Source: Albimonas donghaensis (GTDB taxonomy: Bacteria > Pseudomonadota > Alphaproteobacteria > Rhodobacterales > Rhodobacteraceae). From it: a stretch of 64,000 bases of DNA. The notes under the pieces were generated by a model. The model did not search any database. It was given only the letters and a program-made list of their open reading frames with translations, and had not been told where the DNA came from. The DNA is taken from assembly GCF_900106695.1 (NCBI RefSeq), contig NZ_FNMZ01000002.1, positions 62,001-126,000 of the forward strand, given 5' to 3'. A program made the position numbers and the translations under genes. Below, piece by piece: positions 18,547 to 27,215 of the stretch. Position 1 is the stretch's first letter. Each line of letters begins with the position of its first letter.

Positions 18547-19659
18547 ATGAACTGGCGCCGGTTCCGGATTGGACAGCAGGAGATTCACACGCTCACCGCG
18601 CTGGCGACCTTCGCCATCGGCGGGGCGGGCGGCGCGCTGGCCACGCTGGCCGGGCTGCCGCTGCCGATGCTGCTCGGCTCGGTGCTGGCGGTGGGCGTCG
18701 CCGCCTGGCTGGGGCTCCGGCCGGGCGGGCGCGATCCGGGCGTGCCGATGGGGCTGCGGCTGTTCTTCGTTCCGATCATCGGCGTGTCCATCGGCACGGC
18801 CTTCACCCCGCAGGTGCTGGCGGAGGCGCTGAACTGGTGGCCGACCCTGCTGGCCGCCTTCGTCTACATCCCGCTGGCCCATTATGTAGGCTACTGGGGC
18901 TATCGGGTCATGGGCGGGCTCGACCCCTGCACGGCCTATTACTCGGCGGTGCCGGGAGGCCTGCTGGAAGTCATCATGATGGGCGAGGAAGCCGGCGCCG
19001 ATCCCCGGATGCTCACCATCCTGCAGTTCATGCGGCTGATCTTGTGCATCATGCTGGTGCCGGTGGGCTTTCAGCTGTTCGAGGGGATGGCCGTGGGCTC
19101 CTCCGCCGGCGCCTCGCTGGCCGCGCCCGGCGCCACGCTGGGGCCGATGGACGTGGCCGTGCTGGCCGCGGCCGGGGTGATCGGCTTTTTCGCCGGGCGA
19201 CAGCTGAACATGCCGGCGGGGATCATCACCGGGCCGATCCTGGTCTCGGGCATCGTGCATCTGGCCGGGCTGACCGCGGCGGCGCCGCCGGACTGGTCCA
19301 TCCAGCTCACCCAGCTCATCATCGGGACCACGCTGGGCACGCGCTTCGTCGGCGTGAAGACAAGGCTGCTCGCCCGGGCGCTGCGGCTGGCCTTCGTCAA
19401 CATCATCTTCACGCTGATCCTGGCGATCTGCGCGGCCCTGCTGCTGTCCGGCGCGGTGGGCGAGATCCCCGAGGCCGTGGTGCTCGCCTTCGCGCCCGGC
19501 GGGCTGGCGGAGATGTCGCTGATCGCGGTCTCCCTGCAGATTTCGGTGATCTACGTGACCTCGCACCATATCCTGCGCATCGTCCTGTCGGTGGCGGTGG
19601 CCAGGGCCTTCGCCGGACGCATCCCGCCCGGACCGAACCTGCCCGGGGGCGCCGCCTAG
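18547..19659 (+). CDS. AbrB-family integral membrane protein
   Basis: A 370-residue polytopic membrane protein with about ten hydrophobic helices arranged as an internal duplication: two halves, each with a helix-rich block followed by a glycine/proline-rich loop (PGGLLEVIMMGEEAG in the first half and APGGLAEMSLIAVSL in the second). This layout is that of the AbrB family, once mis-called ammonia monooxygenase. E. coli AbrB affects aidB expression, but the family's biochemical role, perhaps transport, is not established. It follows the TetR gene by about 100 bases on the same strand and overlaps the convergent nitronate monooxygenase gene by 4 bases at the stop codons. Confidence 0.8.
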   Translation: MNWRRFRIGQQEIHTLTALATFAIGGAGGALATLAGLPLPMLLGSVLAVGVAAWLGLRPGGRDPGVPMGLRLFFVPIIGVSIGTAFTPQVLAEALNWWPTLLAAFVYIPLAHYVGYWGYRVMGGLDPCTAYYSAVPGGLLEVIMMGEEAGADPRMLTILQFMRLILCIMLVPVGFQLFEGMAVGSSAGASLAAPGATLGPMDVAVLAAAGVIGFFAGRQLNMPAGIITGPILVSGIVHLAGLTAAAPPDWSIQLTQLIIGTTLGTRFVGVKTRLLARALRLAFVNIIFTLILAICAALLLSGAVGEIPEAVVLAFAPGGLAEMSLIAVSLQISVIYVTSHHILRIVLSVAVARAFAGRIPPGPNLPGGAA

Positions 19660-20678
19660 GCGGCGGAGACGGCGGCGCCGGCGGGCGCGACCCGCAGCGC
19701 GTCCAGCCGGCCCAGCGCTGCGCGCGCCTCGGCGATGATGGACGCGACGATGGCCTCCGCCGGCTCGACCCCTTGCGCGAACCCCACGGCGGAGGAGCAG
19801 GACAGCAGCCCCTTCTCCGCGTCCCCCCGCACATAGGCGTTGTCGCGCCCGTAGGTCCCGCGGACCACCGCCCCGAAATCCTCGAACTTCGGGTCGCCCT
19901 CAGCCTCCATCCGGCGGATCTCGCGCGCGGTCGCGTTGTCGAGCACCCGCCAGGTGGCCTTGATCGATTCCATGGCGGTCGTGGTGTCGTCATGGGTCGC
20001 GGCCACCAGCCGGGCCTTGTAGTCGGGATGCGCCCATATCTGCGCGGCGGTCAGAAAGCGCGTGCCCATCAGCACCGCCTCCGCCCCCATCGCCAGCATC
20101 CCCGCCAGCTGCCGCCCCGTGCCCATCCCCCCGCCGATGGCGAGCGGGACGCGCAGTTTCGGGCGCAGATGCGCCAGCAGCACCGGGGCGGGATGCGGGT
20201 TGAGACCGGGATGACCGCCCGCCTCCATCCCCACGATGACCACCGCATCGGCGCCGTCGCGCTCCGCCGCCAGCGCGTGGCGGAACTGGGTGGCCTTGTG
20301 CATGACCCGGCCGCCGCCCGCGTGAATGGCCTCGATCAGGCCGCCGGGATGCGCGCCCGCCGTCTCGAACATCCGCACGCCCTGATCCAGCGCGATGGCG
20401 AGGTATTCGCGGTTGGGCGCCGAGGTCGCGTGATAGCGCGGGAGGGTCAGGTTGACGCCGACCGGGTTCCCCTCGGCCAGCGCGATGCACTCCGCCAGCC
20501 CCTCGCGGAACGCCTCGGGCTCCCCGTAGGAGCGGGGCGTCATGAACCCCATCGCCCCGCCGCGGGCGACGGCGGCGATGAACCCGGCGGTCGAGAGCCA
20601 CATCATCCCCCCCGCCGCGATCGGGTGGGGAACCTCGAACATCTCGGTCAGGCGGGTGGAGAAAAGCTGCGGCTCCAT
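19656..20678 (-). CDS. Nitronate monooxygenase-family flavoprotein
   Basis: A 340-residue FMN TIM-barrel protein opening with LTEMFEVPHPIAAGGMMWL. The signature VGMEAGGHPG holds the catalytic histidine, and the phosphate-binding strand is VPLAIGGGMGTGRQLAGMLA, followed by MGTRFLTA. It is the second family member in the window but clearly different from the one at 1-843. It is the last gene of the leftward operon after an enoyl-CoA hydratase gene (4 bases apart), so a role in CoA-ester oxidation or reduction is at least as likely as nitronate detoxification. Confidence 0.85.
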   Translation of the reverse strand: MEPQLFSTRLTEMFEVPHPIAAGGMMWLSTAGFIAAVARGGAMGFMTPRSYGEPEAFREGLAECIALAEGNPVGVNLTLPRYHATSAPNREYLAIALDQGVRMFETAGAHPGGLIEAIHAGGGRVMHKATQFRHALAAERDGADAVVIVGMEAGGHPGLNPHPAPVLLAHLRPKLRVPLAIGGGMGTGRQLAGMLAMGAEAVLMGTRFLTAAQIWAHPDYKARLVAATHDDTTTAMESIKATWRVLDNATAREIRRMEAEGDPKFEDFGAVVRGTYGRDNAYVRGDAEKGLLSCSSAVGFAQGVEPAEAIVASIIAEARAALGRLDALRVAPAGAAVSAA

Positions 20679-20682
20679 CGGC

Positions 20683-21483
20683 TCAGACCCCCTTGAACAC
20701 CGGCGGGCGCTTTTCGACGAAGGCGCGGAAGCCTTCCTTGCGATCCTCCGAGTTCACCAGGATCGAGGCCGCGTAGCGCTCATAGACCAGTCCCGCGTCG
20801 ATGCCGACCTGCATCCCGGCGTTCATGGTCTGCTTGGCGAAGGCCACCGCCAGCGGCGGCTGCGCGGCGATGCGGCGCGCCAGTTCCATCGCCGCCCCGC
20901 GCAGGTCCGACAGCGGGACCACGCGGGACACCAGCCCCAGCCGCAGCGCCTCCTGCGCGTCCAGCATGGCGGAGGTGTAGACCATTTCCTTGGCCCGGCT
21001 CTCGCCCACCAGCCGGGTCAGGCGCTGGGTGCCGCCGGCGGCGGGGATGGCGCCCAGCTTCACCTCGGTCAGGCCCATGCGGGCGTGCTCGGCCGCGAGC
21101 CTTATGTCCGCGCACATGGCGATCTCCAGCCCGCCGCCCAGCGCCACGCCGTTGATGGCCGCGATCACCGGACGCTCGAAAGTCTCGATCCGGCGGAACA
21201 GGTCGTGGGTGTATTCCTGGGTGACGAAGTAGTCGAAGGTGGTGATCTGCCGGCCGTCGCGTTCCTTGATGTCGGCGCCGGCGCAGAAGGCGCGGTCGCC
21301 CACGGCGGTCAGCACCACGGCGCGGACCTCCGGGTCATTGCGGGCGTAGTCGAAGAAGGCGGCCTCCAGGTCCGGCTTCAGGGTCGCGCCCAGCGTGTTC
21401 ATCCGGTCGGGGCGGTTGATCTCGATCACCGCCACCCCGTCCTTCACGGAATAGTTCACGCAGTCCAATGGCTTGACGTCCAT
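20683..21483 (-). CDS. Enoyl-CoA hydratase/isomerase-family protein
   Basis: A 266-residue crotonase. Oxyanion-hole segments are AFCAGADIKER and NGVALGGGLEIAM, and the acid segment is GLTEVKLGAIPAAGGTQRL, so both glutamates of classical hydratases are present. It hydrates a 2-enoyl-CoA. The ATG at 21483 is preferred because AAAGGGG lies just before it. A GTG five codons earlier would overlap the upstream gene. It is cotranscribed with the thiolase-fold protein upstream (11 bases) and the nitronate monooxygenase-like gene downstream. Together with the DUF35 partner, this suggests hydration followed by carbon-carbon cleavage of a CoA ester. Confidence 0.92.
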   Translation of the reverse strand: MDVKPLDCVNYSVKDGVAVIEINRPDRMNTLGATLKPDLEAAFFDYARNDPEVRAVVLTAVGDRAFCAGADIKERDGRQITTFDYFVTQEYTHDLFRRIETFERPVIAAINGVALGGGLEIAMCADIRLAAEHARMGLTEVKLGAIPAAGGTQRLTRLVGESRAKEMVYTSAMLDAQEALRLGLVSRVVPLSDLRGAAMELARRIAAQPPLAVAFAKQTMNAGMQVGIDAGLVYERYAASILVNSEDRKEGFRAFVEKRPPVFKGV

Positions 21484-21494
21484 GCTCGCCCCTT

Positions 21495-22643
21495 TCACTC
21501 GCGCCGCAGGATATGGGCGATGGCGACCGAGCCGAGCCCGATCATGTGCGCCATGCCGGTGGCGGCGCCCGGTTGCTGGCGCGGCCCGTTCTCGCCCCGC
21601 AACTGCCGCACGATCTCGTGCACCTGGCCGATGCCGGTGGGCCCCAGCGGGTGCCCCTGGGCGATCAGCCCGCCCGAGGAGTTGATCGCGCAGTCCCCCC
21701 CCACCGCCGAGCGCCCCTCGCGCAGGTAGTGGTGGCCCTCGCCCTGGGGACAGAGCCCGAAGGCCTCGGTGTAGAGCAGCTCCTCGATGGAGAACGCGTC
21801 ATGCAGCTCCACCACGTCGAGGTCGGCAGAGGCGATCCCGGCCTCCGCATAGGTCCGCAGCGCCACGTCGCGGGCGGCGGCGACCGATCCCGGCTCCCGT
21901 CCCTGCGGCGGGGTCTCCGACCCGGCGGTGGACGACGCCACCCGGATGGCGCGCGAACGGTCGAGCCCGTGGGCCCGCATCGCGTCCTCCGACACCACGA
22001 TGGCCGCGGCCGCCCCCTCTCCGCGCGGGGTGCATTGCAGGGAGGTCAGGTCGCCCGCCACATTGGTCGAGCCCATGACCTGCGCCAGCGTCCGCGGTTT
22101 CTGGAACTGGGCGAAGGGGTTGGTGGCGGCGTTGTTGTGGTTCTTCACCGCGACGCCGGCCAGGTCCTCCGCCGCCAACCCCTTCTCCCGCTTCAGGGTG
22201 CGGCACAGCAGGGCGTATTTCACCAGCGGCACATGGGCGGTGTCGGACAGGCGGTTGACGCCTTCCTTCAGCACCGCGCGCTTCTGGTCGCCATATTTGT
22301 CGACGCCGATGGCGAGGCTGATATCGGCGCGCCCCGAGGCCACCTCCAGGCACGCATCCGCGAAGGCGAAGGAGCCCGACGCCGAGGCGTTCTCCACCTG
22401 CTGCACCGCCAGCCCGGTGGAGCCGATATGCCGGAACATCACCCGCCCCGCCGCCATGCCGAGCCCGGTGGTCCCGAAATAGGCGCTCTGGATCGCCGGA
22501 AAATCGATCCCCGCATCCGTCAGCGCCGCGCGCAGGGCGGTCAGCCCCATGGCGATATAGGGCGTGTCGGAGGCGAACTGGTAGCGATGCATCCCCACGC
22601 CCAGCACATAGACCGGGCGGAGATCCCTGAGCGTCGCGGTCAT
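21495..22643 (-). CDS. Thiolase-fold lipid-transfer-type protein lacking the cysteine nucleophile (candidate aldolase)
   Basis: A 382-residue SCP2-type thiolase homologue. Where thiolases have the nucleophilic cysteine, it reads ENASASGS, with serine 87 in that position. The HDAF segment (281) and GHPLGPTG (H331) remain, but there is no second catalytic cysteine near the C-terminus. It overlaps by 4 bases the upstream DUF35 Zn-ribbon gene. This pair is the hallmark of steroid side-chain aldolases (Ltp2 with ChsH2 DUF35; Sal1) and related acyl-CoA retro-aldolases, which split beta-hydroxyacyl-CoA without a thiolytic cysteine. I infer aldolase rather than thiolase activity. Confidence 0.85.
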   Translation of the reverse strand: MTATLRDLRPVYVLGVGMHRYQFASDTPYIAMGLTALRAALTDAGIDFPAIQSAYFGTTGLGMAAGRVMFRHIGSTGLAVQQVENASASGSFAFADACLEVASGRADISLAIGVDKYGDQKRAVLKEGVNRLSDTAHVPLVKYALLCRTLKREKGLAAEDLAGVAVKNHNNAATNPFAQFQKPRTLAQVMGSTNVAGDLTSLQCTPRGEGAAAAIVVSEDAMRAHGLDRSRAIRVASSTAGSETPPQGREPGSVAAARDVALRTYAEAGIASADLDVVELHDAFSIEELLYTEAFGLCPQGEGHHYLREGRSAVGGDCAINSSGGLIAQGHPLGPTGIGQVHEIVRQLRGENGPRQQPGAATGMAHMIGLGSVAIAHILRRE

Positions 22644-23056
22644 GCTCCGGCCTCCAGATCGGCCGCGGGGACGAAGCGGATGGCGAGGCTTTCGACGTCA
22701 TCGCGCTCGATCAACACGGGGACGGCCTGCACCTCCATGTCGCGCGCGAGCCGGTCCTCGGGCGCGCCCAGCTCGATCTCCTCGATGAGGCCGGGCGCGA
22801 TCTCGGCCTCGCCCACCACCACCGGCGGGCGCAGGCCGGGGGCGATGCGGGTGTGGATGGTGATGAACTCCAGCAGGCGCGCGCGGCCGGAGAGCAGTTC
22901 CTCCGCCACCCGGTCGGGGGCCGCGCCGCAGGCGGGGCAGCCATAGGGCGCGGGCGGAAAGCTCAGCCCCCCGCAATCGGCGCAGCGCGAGGCGCGCAGG
23001 CGAAGGGTCTTCCCCCCCGGCGCAAGCGCGCAGAGATCCGGTTTCTCAAGCTCCAT
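22640..23056 (-). CDS. DUF35 Zn-ribbon/OB-fold protein, partner of the thiolase-fold protein
   Basis: A 138-residue protein with a four-cysteine zinc ribbon (C25, C28, C40, C43: CADCGG then CPACG), followed by an OB-fold that binds the CoA moiety in characterised relatives. DUF35 proteins form obligate complexes with SCP2-type thiolases or retro-aldolases. The 4-base stop/start overlap with the thiolase-fold gene implies translational coupling and a complex. It is the first gene of the leftward operon. Its promoter faces the divergent SDR gene across 154 bases with two inverted repeats. Confidence 0.9.
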   Translation of the reverse strand: MELEKPDLCALAPGGKTLRLRASRCADCGGLSFPPAPYGCPACGAAPDRVAEELLSGRARLLEFITIHTRIAPGLRPPVVVGEAEIAPGLIEEIELGAPEDRLARDMEVQAVPVLIERDDVESLAIRFVPAADLEAGA

Positions 23057-23089
23057 GGAACGGGCCCCTCCCCGGCGGCCTTTCTGATT

Positions 23090-23107
23090 TTCTACTCCAG
23101 CGTAGAA
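23090..23107. promoter_or_regulatory. Inverted repeat TTCTAC-N6-GTAGAA (candidate operator)
   Basis: A perfect 6-bp inverted repeat with a 6-base spacer, 34 bases upstream of the DUF35 gene in the divergent interval with the SDR gene. The left half with its next two bases, TTCTACTC, recurs upstream of the acyl-CoA dehydrogenase gene at about 28421 and, as CCTACTC, near 31763. Confidence 0.5.
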
Positions 23108-23125
23108 TTTGGATCGCCCCTGAAC

Positions 23126-23144
23126 AACCCTTAAAAACAGGGTT
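23126..23144. promoter_or_regulatory. Inverted repeat AACCCT-N7-AGGGTT (candidate operator)
   Basis: A second perfect inverted repeat with an A-rich spacer in the same divergent interval, 67 bases upstream of the SDR start. It could be a regulator site or overlap the promoter. Confidence 0.4.
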
Positions 23145-23210
23145 CCGAGTCCGGCTTCGACGGTTTATTGAACATTGAGTAAGTTGTTCGACACCAAGGG
23201 AGGACGCCCC

Positions 23211-23954
23211 ATGGACCTCGGGATCAAGGGCAAGGTCGTGGCGATCACCGGCGGCGGCGGCGCCATCGGCTCGACCACCGCGCGGATGTTCGCGGAGGAA
23301 GGCGCCAAGGTCGCCCTGCTCGACATCAACCGGGAGGGGGCCGAGGCCGCCGCCGCGGAGATCGCCGCCGCCGGCGGAACCGCCATCGGGCTGGAGGTCG
23401 ACATTCTCGACAAGGCCGCCGTGACCTCGGCATTCGCGCGGGCGGAGGCGGAGCTCGGCCCGATCGACGTGCTGGTCAACAACGCCGGGTTCTCGCGCGA
23501 CAAGTACATGACCAAGATGGAGGAATCCGACTGGGACATCGTCCATGGCGTGGTGCTCAAGGGCACGTTCCACTGCTGCCGGGCGGTGCTGCCCGGGATG
23601 ATGCAGCGGCGCTGGGGCCGGATCGTGAACATCACCTCGATGAGCTATCAGGGCAATGCCGGGCAGACCAATTACAGCTCCGCCAAGGCCGGGCTGGTGG
23701 GCCTGACCGCGGCCCTGGCGCGCGAGGCGGGGCCGTTCAACATCACCGTCAACGCGGTGGCCCCGGCGCTGGTGGCGACGCCCCGGCTGCGGGCGCGAAA
23801 GGATTTCGACAAGCTCGAACAGCGGTCCAAGGCGCTCACTCCCCTGCCCCGGCTGTCGATCCCCGAGGACATCGCCAAGGCGGTGATCTTCCACGCCTCG
23901 TCGATGGCCGATTTCGTCTCGGCCCAGGTGATGCACGTCTCGGGCGGGCGCTAG
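23211..23954 (+). CDS. Short-chain dehydrogenase/reductase (FabG-like)
   Basis: A 247-residue SDR starting MDLGIKGKVVAITGGGG. The cofactor loop TGGGGAIG, the NNAG motif (VLVNNAGFSRDKYM), the serine in NITSMSYQG and the YSSAK catalytic pair are all present, and DINRE after the second strand favours NAD(H). It probably interconverts a 3-hydroxyacyl-CoA and 3-oxoacyl-CoA in the pathway of the divergent operon. The start is fixed by an AAGGGAGG ribosome site 7 bases before ATG. It converges with the CoA-transferase gene, with only 2 bases between the stop codons. Confidence 0.9.
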   Translation: MDLGIKGKVVAITGGGGAIGSTTARMFAEEGAKVALLDINREGAEAAAAEIAAAGGTAIGLEVDILDKAAVTSAFARAEAELGPIDVLVNNAGFSRDKYMTKMEESDWDIVHGVVLKGTFHCCRAVLPGMMQRRWGRIVNITSMSYQGNAGQTNYSSAKAGLVGLTAALAREAGPFNITVNAVAPALVATPRLRARKDFDKLEQRSKALTPLPRLSIPEDIAKAVIFHASSMADFVSAQVMHVSGGR

Positions 23955-23956
23955 GC

Positions 23957-25051
23957 TCATTCGCCCCCCTCGCGGAAATCGTCGAGGGGGGCGGGGACGG
24001 CCTGCATCGGTGCCATGCCGGCCAGGCGCACGGGAAACGGGGTCAGCCGACCGGCTTCGGTGGGCGCGGCCAGCCCCCGCGCGGCGAAATGGGCGGAGGC
24101 GTCGGCCTCCGCCACGCTCAGCACCGGGGCCGCGGGGATGTCGGCGGCCAGCAGTTTCGCGACCGCCGCCTCGCGGGTCATGGGGGCGAGCCGGGCGGCG
24201 ATGGCGGCGTTGATCTCGGCGCAGCGGGCGACGCGGGCCGGGGTGGGGTGGAATTCCTCCCCCGCCCAGTCGTCCAGCCCCAACAGCGCCACCAGCGCGC
24301 GCCAGAAATGCAGCTCCAGCGCGGCGACGGTCACCGCGCCGTCGGCCACGTCGAACACGCCATAGGCGGGGCGGGAGAGGGCGACGGCGCGCTGCCCCTC
24401 CAGGTCCACGATGCCGCTGGCCTCGAACACCCCCTTGCGGGCGTTGAGCATGTGGGCGACGCAATCGGTCATCGACAGGTCGAGATACTGCCCCGCCCCC
24501 GTCCGCTCCCGCTGGAACAGCGCCGCCAGCACCGCGGACAGCCCGTAGACCGCCCCGCCCAGATCCGCCACCGGCGCCCCGATCCCGTGCCGCGGCGGCC
24601 CGCCCGGCGCGCCGCAAAGCGAGGTCATCCCGGCGGTCGCGAGGTAGTTCAGGTCATGCCCCGGCACGTCGCGCAGCGGCCCGGTCTGCCCGTAGCCGGT
24701 CAGCGACAGGTAAACGACCCGCGGATTGCGCGCCCGCACCGCCGCATATCCCAGGCCCAGCCGGTCCATGACGCCGGGCCGATAGCCCTCGATCACCACA
24801 TCCGCCCCGGCGGCGAGGTCCAGCGCCGCGTCCCGCTGGACCGGGTCCTTGAGGTCGACCAGCCGGCTCCGCTTGCCCCGGTTCACCGCCCCGAACAGCC
24901 CCGGAGAGACCGTGCGCACCAGATCGCCCCGCGGCGGGCGTTCGAGCTTGATGACCTCGGCCCCCATCTCGGCCAGCGACTGGGTGAGGAACGGGCCGGG
25001 CAGCAGTTCGGTGAAATCCGCGACCCGGACGCCCGAGAGCGGCGCGGTCAC
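23957..25051 (-). CDS. CaiB/BaiF (class III) CoA transferase, alpha-methylacyl-CoA racemase-like
   Basis: A 364-residue class III CoA-transferase-fold protein starting VTAPLSGVRVADFTELLPGP, with conserved GAEVIKLERPPRGDL and the catalytic aspartate in GQYLDLSMTDCVAHM. Members either move CoA between acids or epimerise 2-methylacyl-CoAs. The short length and opening resemble alpha-methylacyl-CoA racemase. The GTG start overlaps the stop of the upstream synthetase gene (GTGA), which shows translational coupling. A racemase would fit a methyl-branched substrate, in keeping with the aldolase-type genes nearby. Racemase versus transferase remains open. Confidence 0.88.
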   Translation of the reverse strand: MTAPLSGVRVADFTELLPGPFLTQSLAEMGAEVIKLERPPRGDLVRTVSPGLFGAVNRGKRSRLVDLKDPVQRDAALDLAAGADVVIEGYRPGVMDRLGLGYAAVRARNPRVVYLSLTGYGQTGPLRDVPGHDLNYLATAGMTSLCGAPGGPPRHGIGAPVADLGGAVYGLSAVLAALFQRERTGAGQYLDLSMTDCVAHMLNARKGVFEASGIVDLEGQRAVALSRPAYGVFDVADGAVTVAALELHFWRALVALLGLDDWAGEEFHPTPARVARCAEINAAIAARLAPMTREAAVAKLLAADIPAAPVLSVAEADASAHFAARGLAAPTEAGRLTPFPVRLAGMAPMQAVPAPLDDFREGGE

Positions 25052-27207
25052 GCCCGCACCACGATCACGGCGTCGAGCGCCAGCGCCCCCTGCCCTTCCT
25101 CCCCGACCCAGACCGGGTTGATGTCCAGCTCCTCCACCCGCCCCGAATGCGCGACCACGTAGTCGGAGACGGCGACGATCAGCGCCTCCAGCGCCGCCAT
25201 GTCCCGAGGCGCCTGACCGCGGATGCCGGTCAGCAGCGGAGCGGAGCGGATCTCCGCCATCATCTCGCGCGCCATGGCCGGGGTGACGGGCAGCATCCGG
25301 CGGGCGACGTCCTTGAACAGCTCCACATGGACGCCCCCCAGCCCGAAGGTCATCACATGGCCGAAGACCGGATCGCGGGAGACGCCGACGAAAACCTCCA
25401 GCCCGCCCGCCGGGGCCATCGGCTCGATCAGCACGCCGTCGAGCGTCGCCTCGGGGGCGGCGCGGGCGGCGTTGGCCATGATCTCGTCGAAGGCGCCGGC
25501 GGCCGCATGCGCGGGGACGTTCAGCTTCACCCCGCCGATGTCGGACTTGTGGGTGATCCGGGCCGAGACGATCTTCATGGCCGAGCGTCCGCCGAGGCCA
25601 TGCGCGATCTTCGCCGCCTCGCCGGCGGAGGCCGCCACCTGCGCCGCCGCGGCGGGGACGCCGGCGGCGGCAAGCTCCGCCTTGCCCTCGGCCTCGGTCA
25701 GCGTGGCGGTGGCCTCGGCCTCCGTCCAATGCCCCCGGGTCAGCAGGGCCGGGGTCCAGTCCAGGTCCGCCCCCGCCCGCCAGCGCCCGTAATCCACCCA
25801 ACGCCGCACCGCCTTGGCCATGTTGCGCAGGGAGCGGAACGGCGTGATCCCGGCCTCGGCGAACACCTTGTAGCCCTCGCCCAGCCGATCCGACATCCAG
25901 ATCGGGCAGAGCGGCGTGTCGGTGCGCCCCTGCGCCTCCACGATCAGCCCGGCGGTATGGGCGGTGAACTGGTGGTAATCCATCGGGATCGGCAGCAGCA
26001 CCAGACCCACGCCCGGATCCTGCGCCACCGGCAGCAGGCTGTCGGAAAAGGCCGAGGGGTTGGAGATGGTCACCGAGGTCGTGTCCACCGGGTTCCCGAA
26101 AGCCGCGTATTCGGGCAGCACGGCGCGCATGGCGCGGTCGGTCTCGGGCGCGAAGGCCGCCAGCTCCAGCCCCGCCGCGCCCACATTGTCGGCGCAGAGC
26201 GACGCCGCCCCGCCCGAGGACGCGAAGACGGCGATCTTCTCTTCGCCCGTCGGCAGCCTGCGGGCCAGCAGGGCGGCGGTGTCGATGACCTCATCCAGGT
26301 CGTCGACCTCGATCACGCCGAACTGGCGCAGGACCGCGGAATTGACCTCGGCCGAGCCGGTGATCGACGCGGTATGCGAGGCCGCGGCCCGCGCCCCGTA
26401 TTCCGACCGCCCGACCTTCACCCCCACCACCGGCTTGCCCATGCGGGCCGCGTGGGCGACCGCGGCGGCGAAGCGGGGGCCGTCCTTGATGCCCTCGATC
26501 AGCGTGGCGATGACGCGCACCTGCGGATCGCCGGCCATGTGGTGGATGAAATCGGCCACCTGCAGGTCGCATTCGTTGCCCGAGGACGACCACATGGCGA
26601 TCCCCGCTCCGCGCTCCATCCCCTGCATCATGTTGCGCCCCAGCCCGCCGCCCTGGGTCGCCAGCCCGATGGGGCCGGCGCGCAGGTCGTTGCGATAGGC
26701 CGGCGAGAAGGTCATGCCGACCCGGGCGTTGATGTTCACCAGCCCCGGGCAGTTGGGGCCGTAGATGCGGATGCCGGTGGCCTTGCCGATGGCGACCAGC
26801 TCGGCCTCCATCGCCTTTCCGGCCTCGTCGGCCTCCGAAAAGCCCGAAGTCAGGATCACCGCGAAGGGCACGCCGCGGGCGCCGGCCTGGCGCACCGCCT
26901 CGACCACGCCGGGGGCGGGGATGACGATGACCGCGACATCCGGCGTGGCGGGCAGCGCCTCCACCGAGGGATGGCAGGGGATGCCGCGGATCTCGGTCTG
27001 CCTGGGGTTCACCAGCAGCAGCTCGCCCTTGAAGTCGGAATGGTCGACCAGGTTGGACAGCGTATGCGCGCCGATGGAGTTCTCCCGGTCCGAGGCCCCG
27101 ACGATGGCGATGGAGGCGGGGGAGAACAGCCGGCTCAGGTCCTGGAAGGCGCAGTCGGCGGGGGCGGCGGGGGAGGCGGGGGAGGCGGGGGTATGGTCCA
27201 GGGTCAT
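25048..27207 (-). CDS. NDP-forming acyl-CoA synthetase (acetate-CoA ligase family)
   Basis: A 719-residue single-chain protein. In order it has a CoA-binding Rossmann domain (about 35-160, SIAIVGASDRENSIGAH), a succinyl-CoA-ligase-like part with the phosphorylatable histidine in AASHTASITGSAEV, and a C-terminal ATP-grasp domain (about 500-719, SAMKIVSARITHKSDIGGVK). It forms acyl-CoA from acid, CoA and a nucleoside triphosphate with release of NDP and phosphate. Feruloyl- and related acid-CoA synthetases are of this type. The N-terminus has a short Pro-Ala-Ser run encoded by a 9-base GC repeat (27167-27192). It is coupled to the CoA transferase downstream and lies 8 bases after the acyl-CoA dehydrogenase gene. 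Confidence 0.92.
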   Translation of the reverse strand: MTLDHTPASPASPAAPADCAFQDLSRLFSPASIAIVGASDRENSIGAHTLSNLVDHSDFKGELLLVNPRQTEIRGIPCHPSVEALPATPDVAVIVIPAPGVVEAVRQAGARGVPFAVILTSGFSEADEAGKAMEAELVAIGKATGIRIYGPNCPGLVNINARVGMTFSPAYRNDLRAGPIGLATQGGGLGRNMMQGMERGAGIAMWSSSGNECDLQVADFIHHMAGDPQVRVIATLIEGIKDGPRFAAAVAHAARMGKPVVGVKVGRSEYGARAAASHTASITGSAEVNSAVLRQFGVIEVDDLDEVIDTAALLARRLPTGEEKIAVFASSGGAASLCADNVGAAGLELAAFAPETDRAMRAVLPEYAAFGNPVDTTSVTISNPSAFSDSLLPVAQDPGVGLVLLPIPMDYHQFTAHTAGLIVEAQGRTDTPLCPIWMSDRLGEGYKVFAEAGITPFRSLRNMAKAVRRWVDYGRWRAGADLDWTPALLTRGHWTEAEATATLTEAEGKAELAAAGVPAAAAQVAASAGEAAKIAHGLGGRSAMKIVSARITHKSDIGGVKLNVPAHAAAGAFDEIMANAARAAPEATLDGVLIEPMAPAGGLEVFVGVSRDPVFGHVMTFGLGGVHVELFKDVARRMLPVTPAMAREMMAEIRSAPLLTGIRGQAPRDMAALEALIVAVSDYVVAHSGRVEELDINPVWVGEEGQGALALDAVIVVRA

Positions 27208-27215
27208 GGCGGGCC

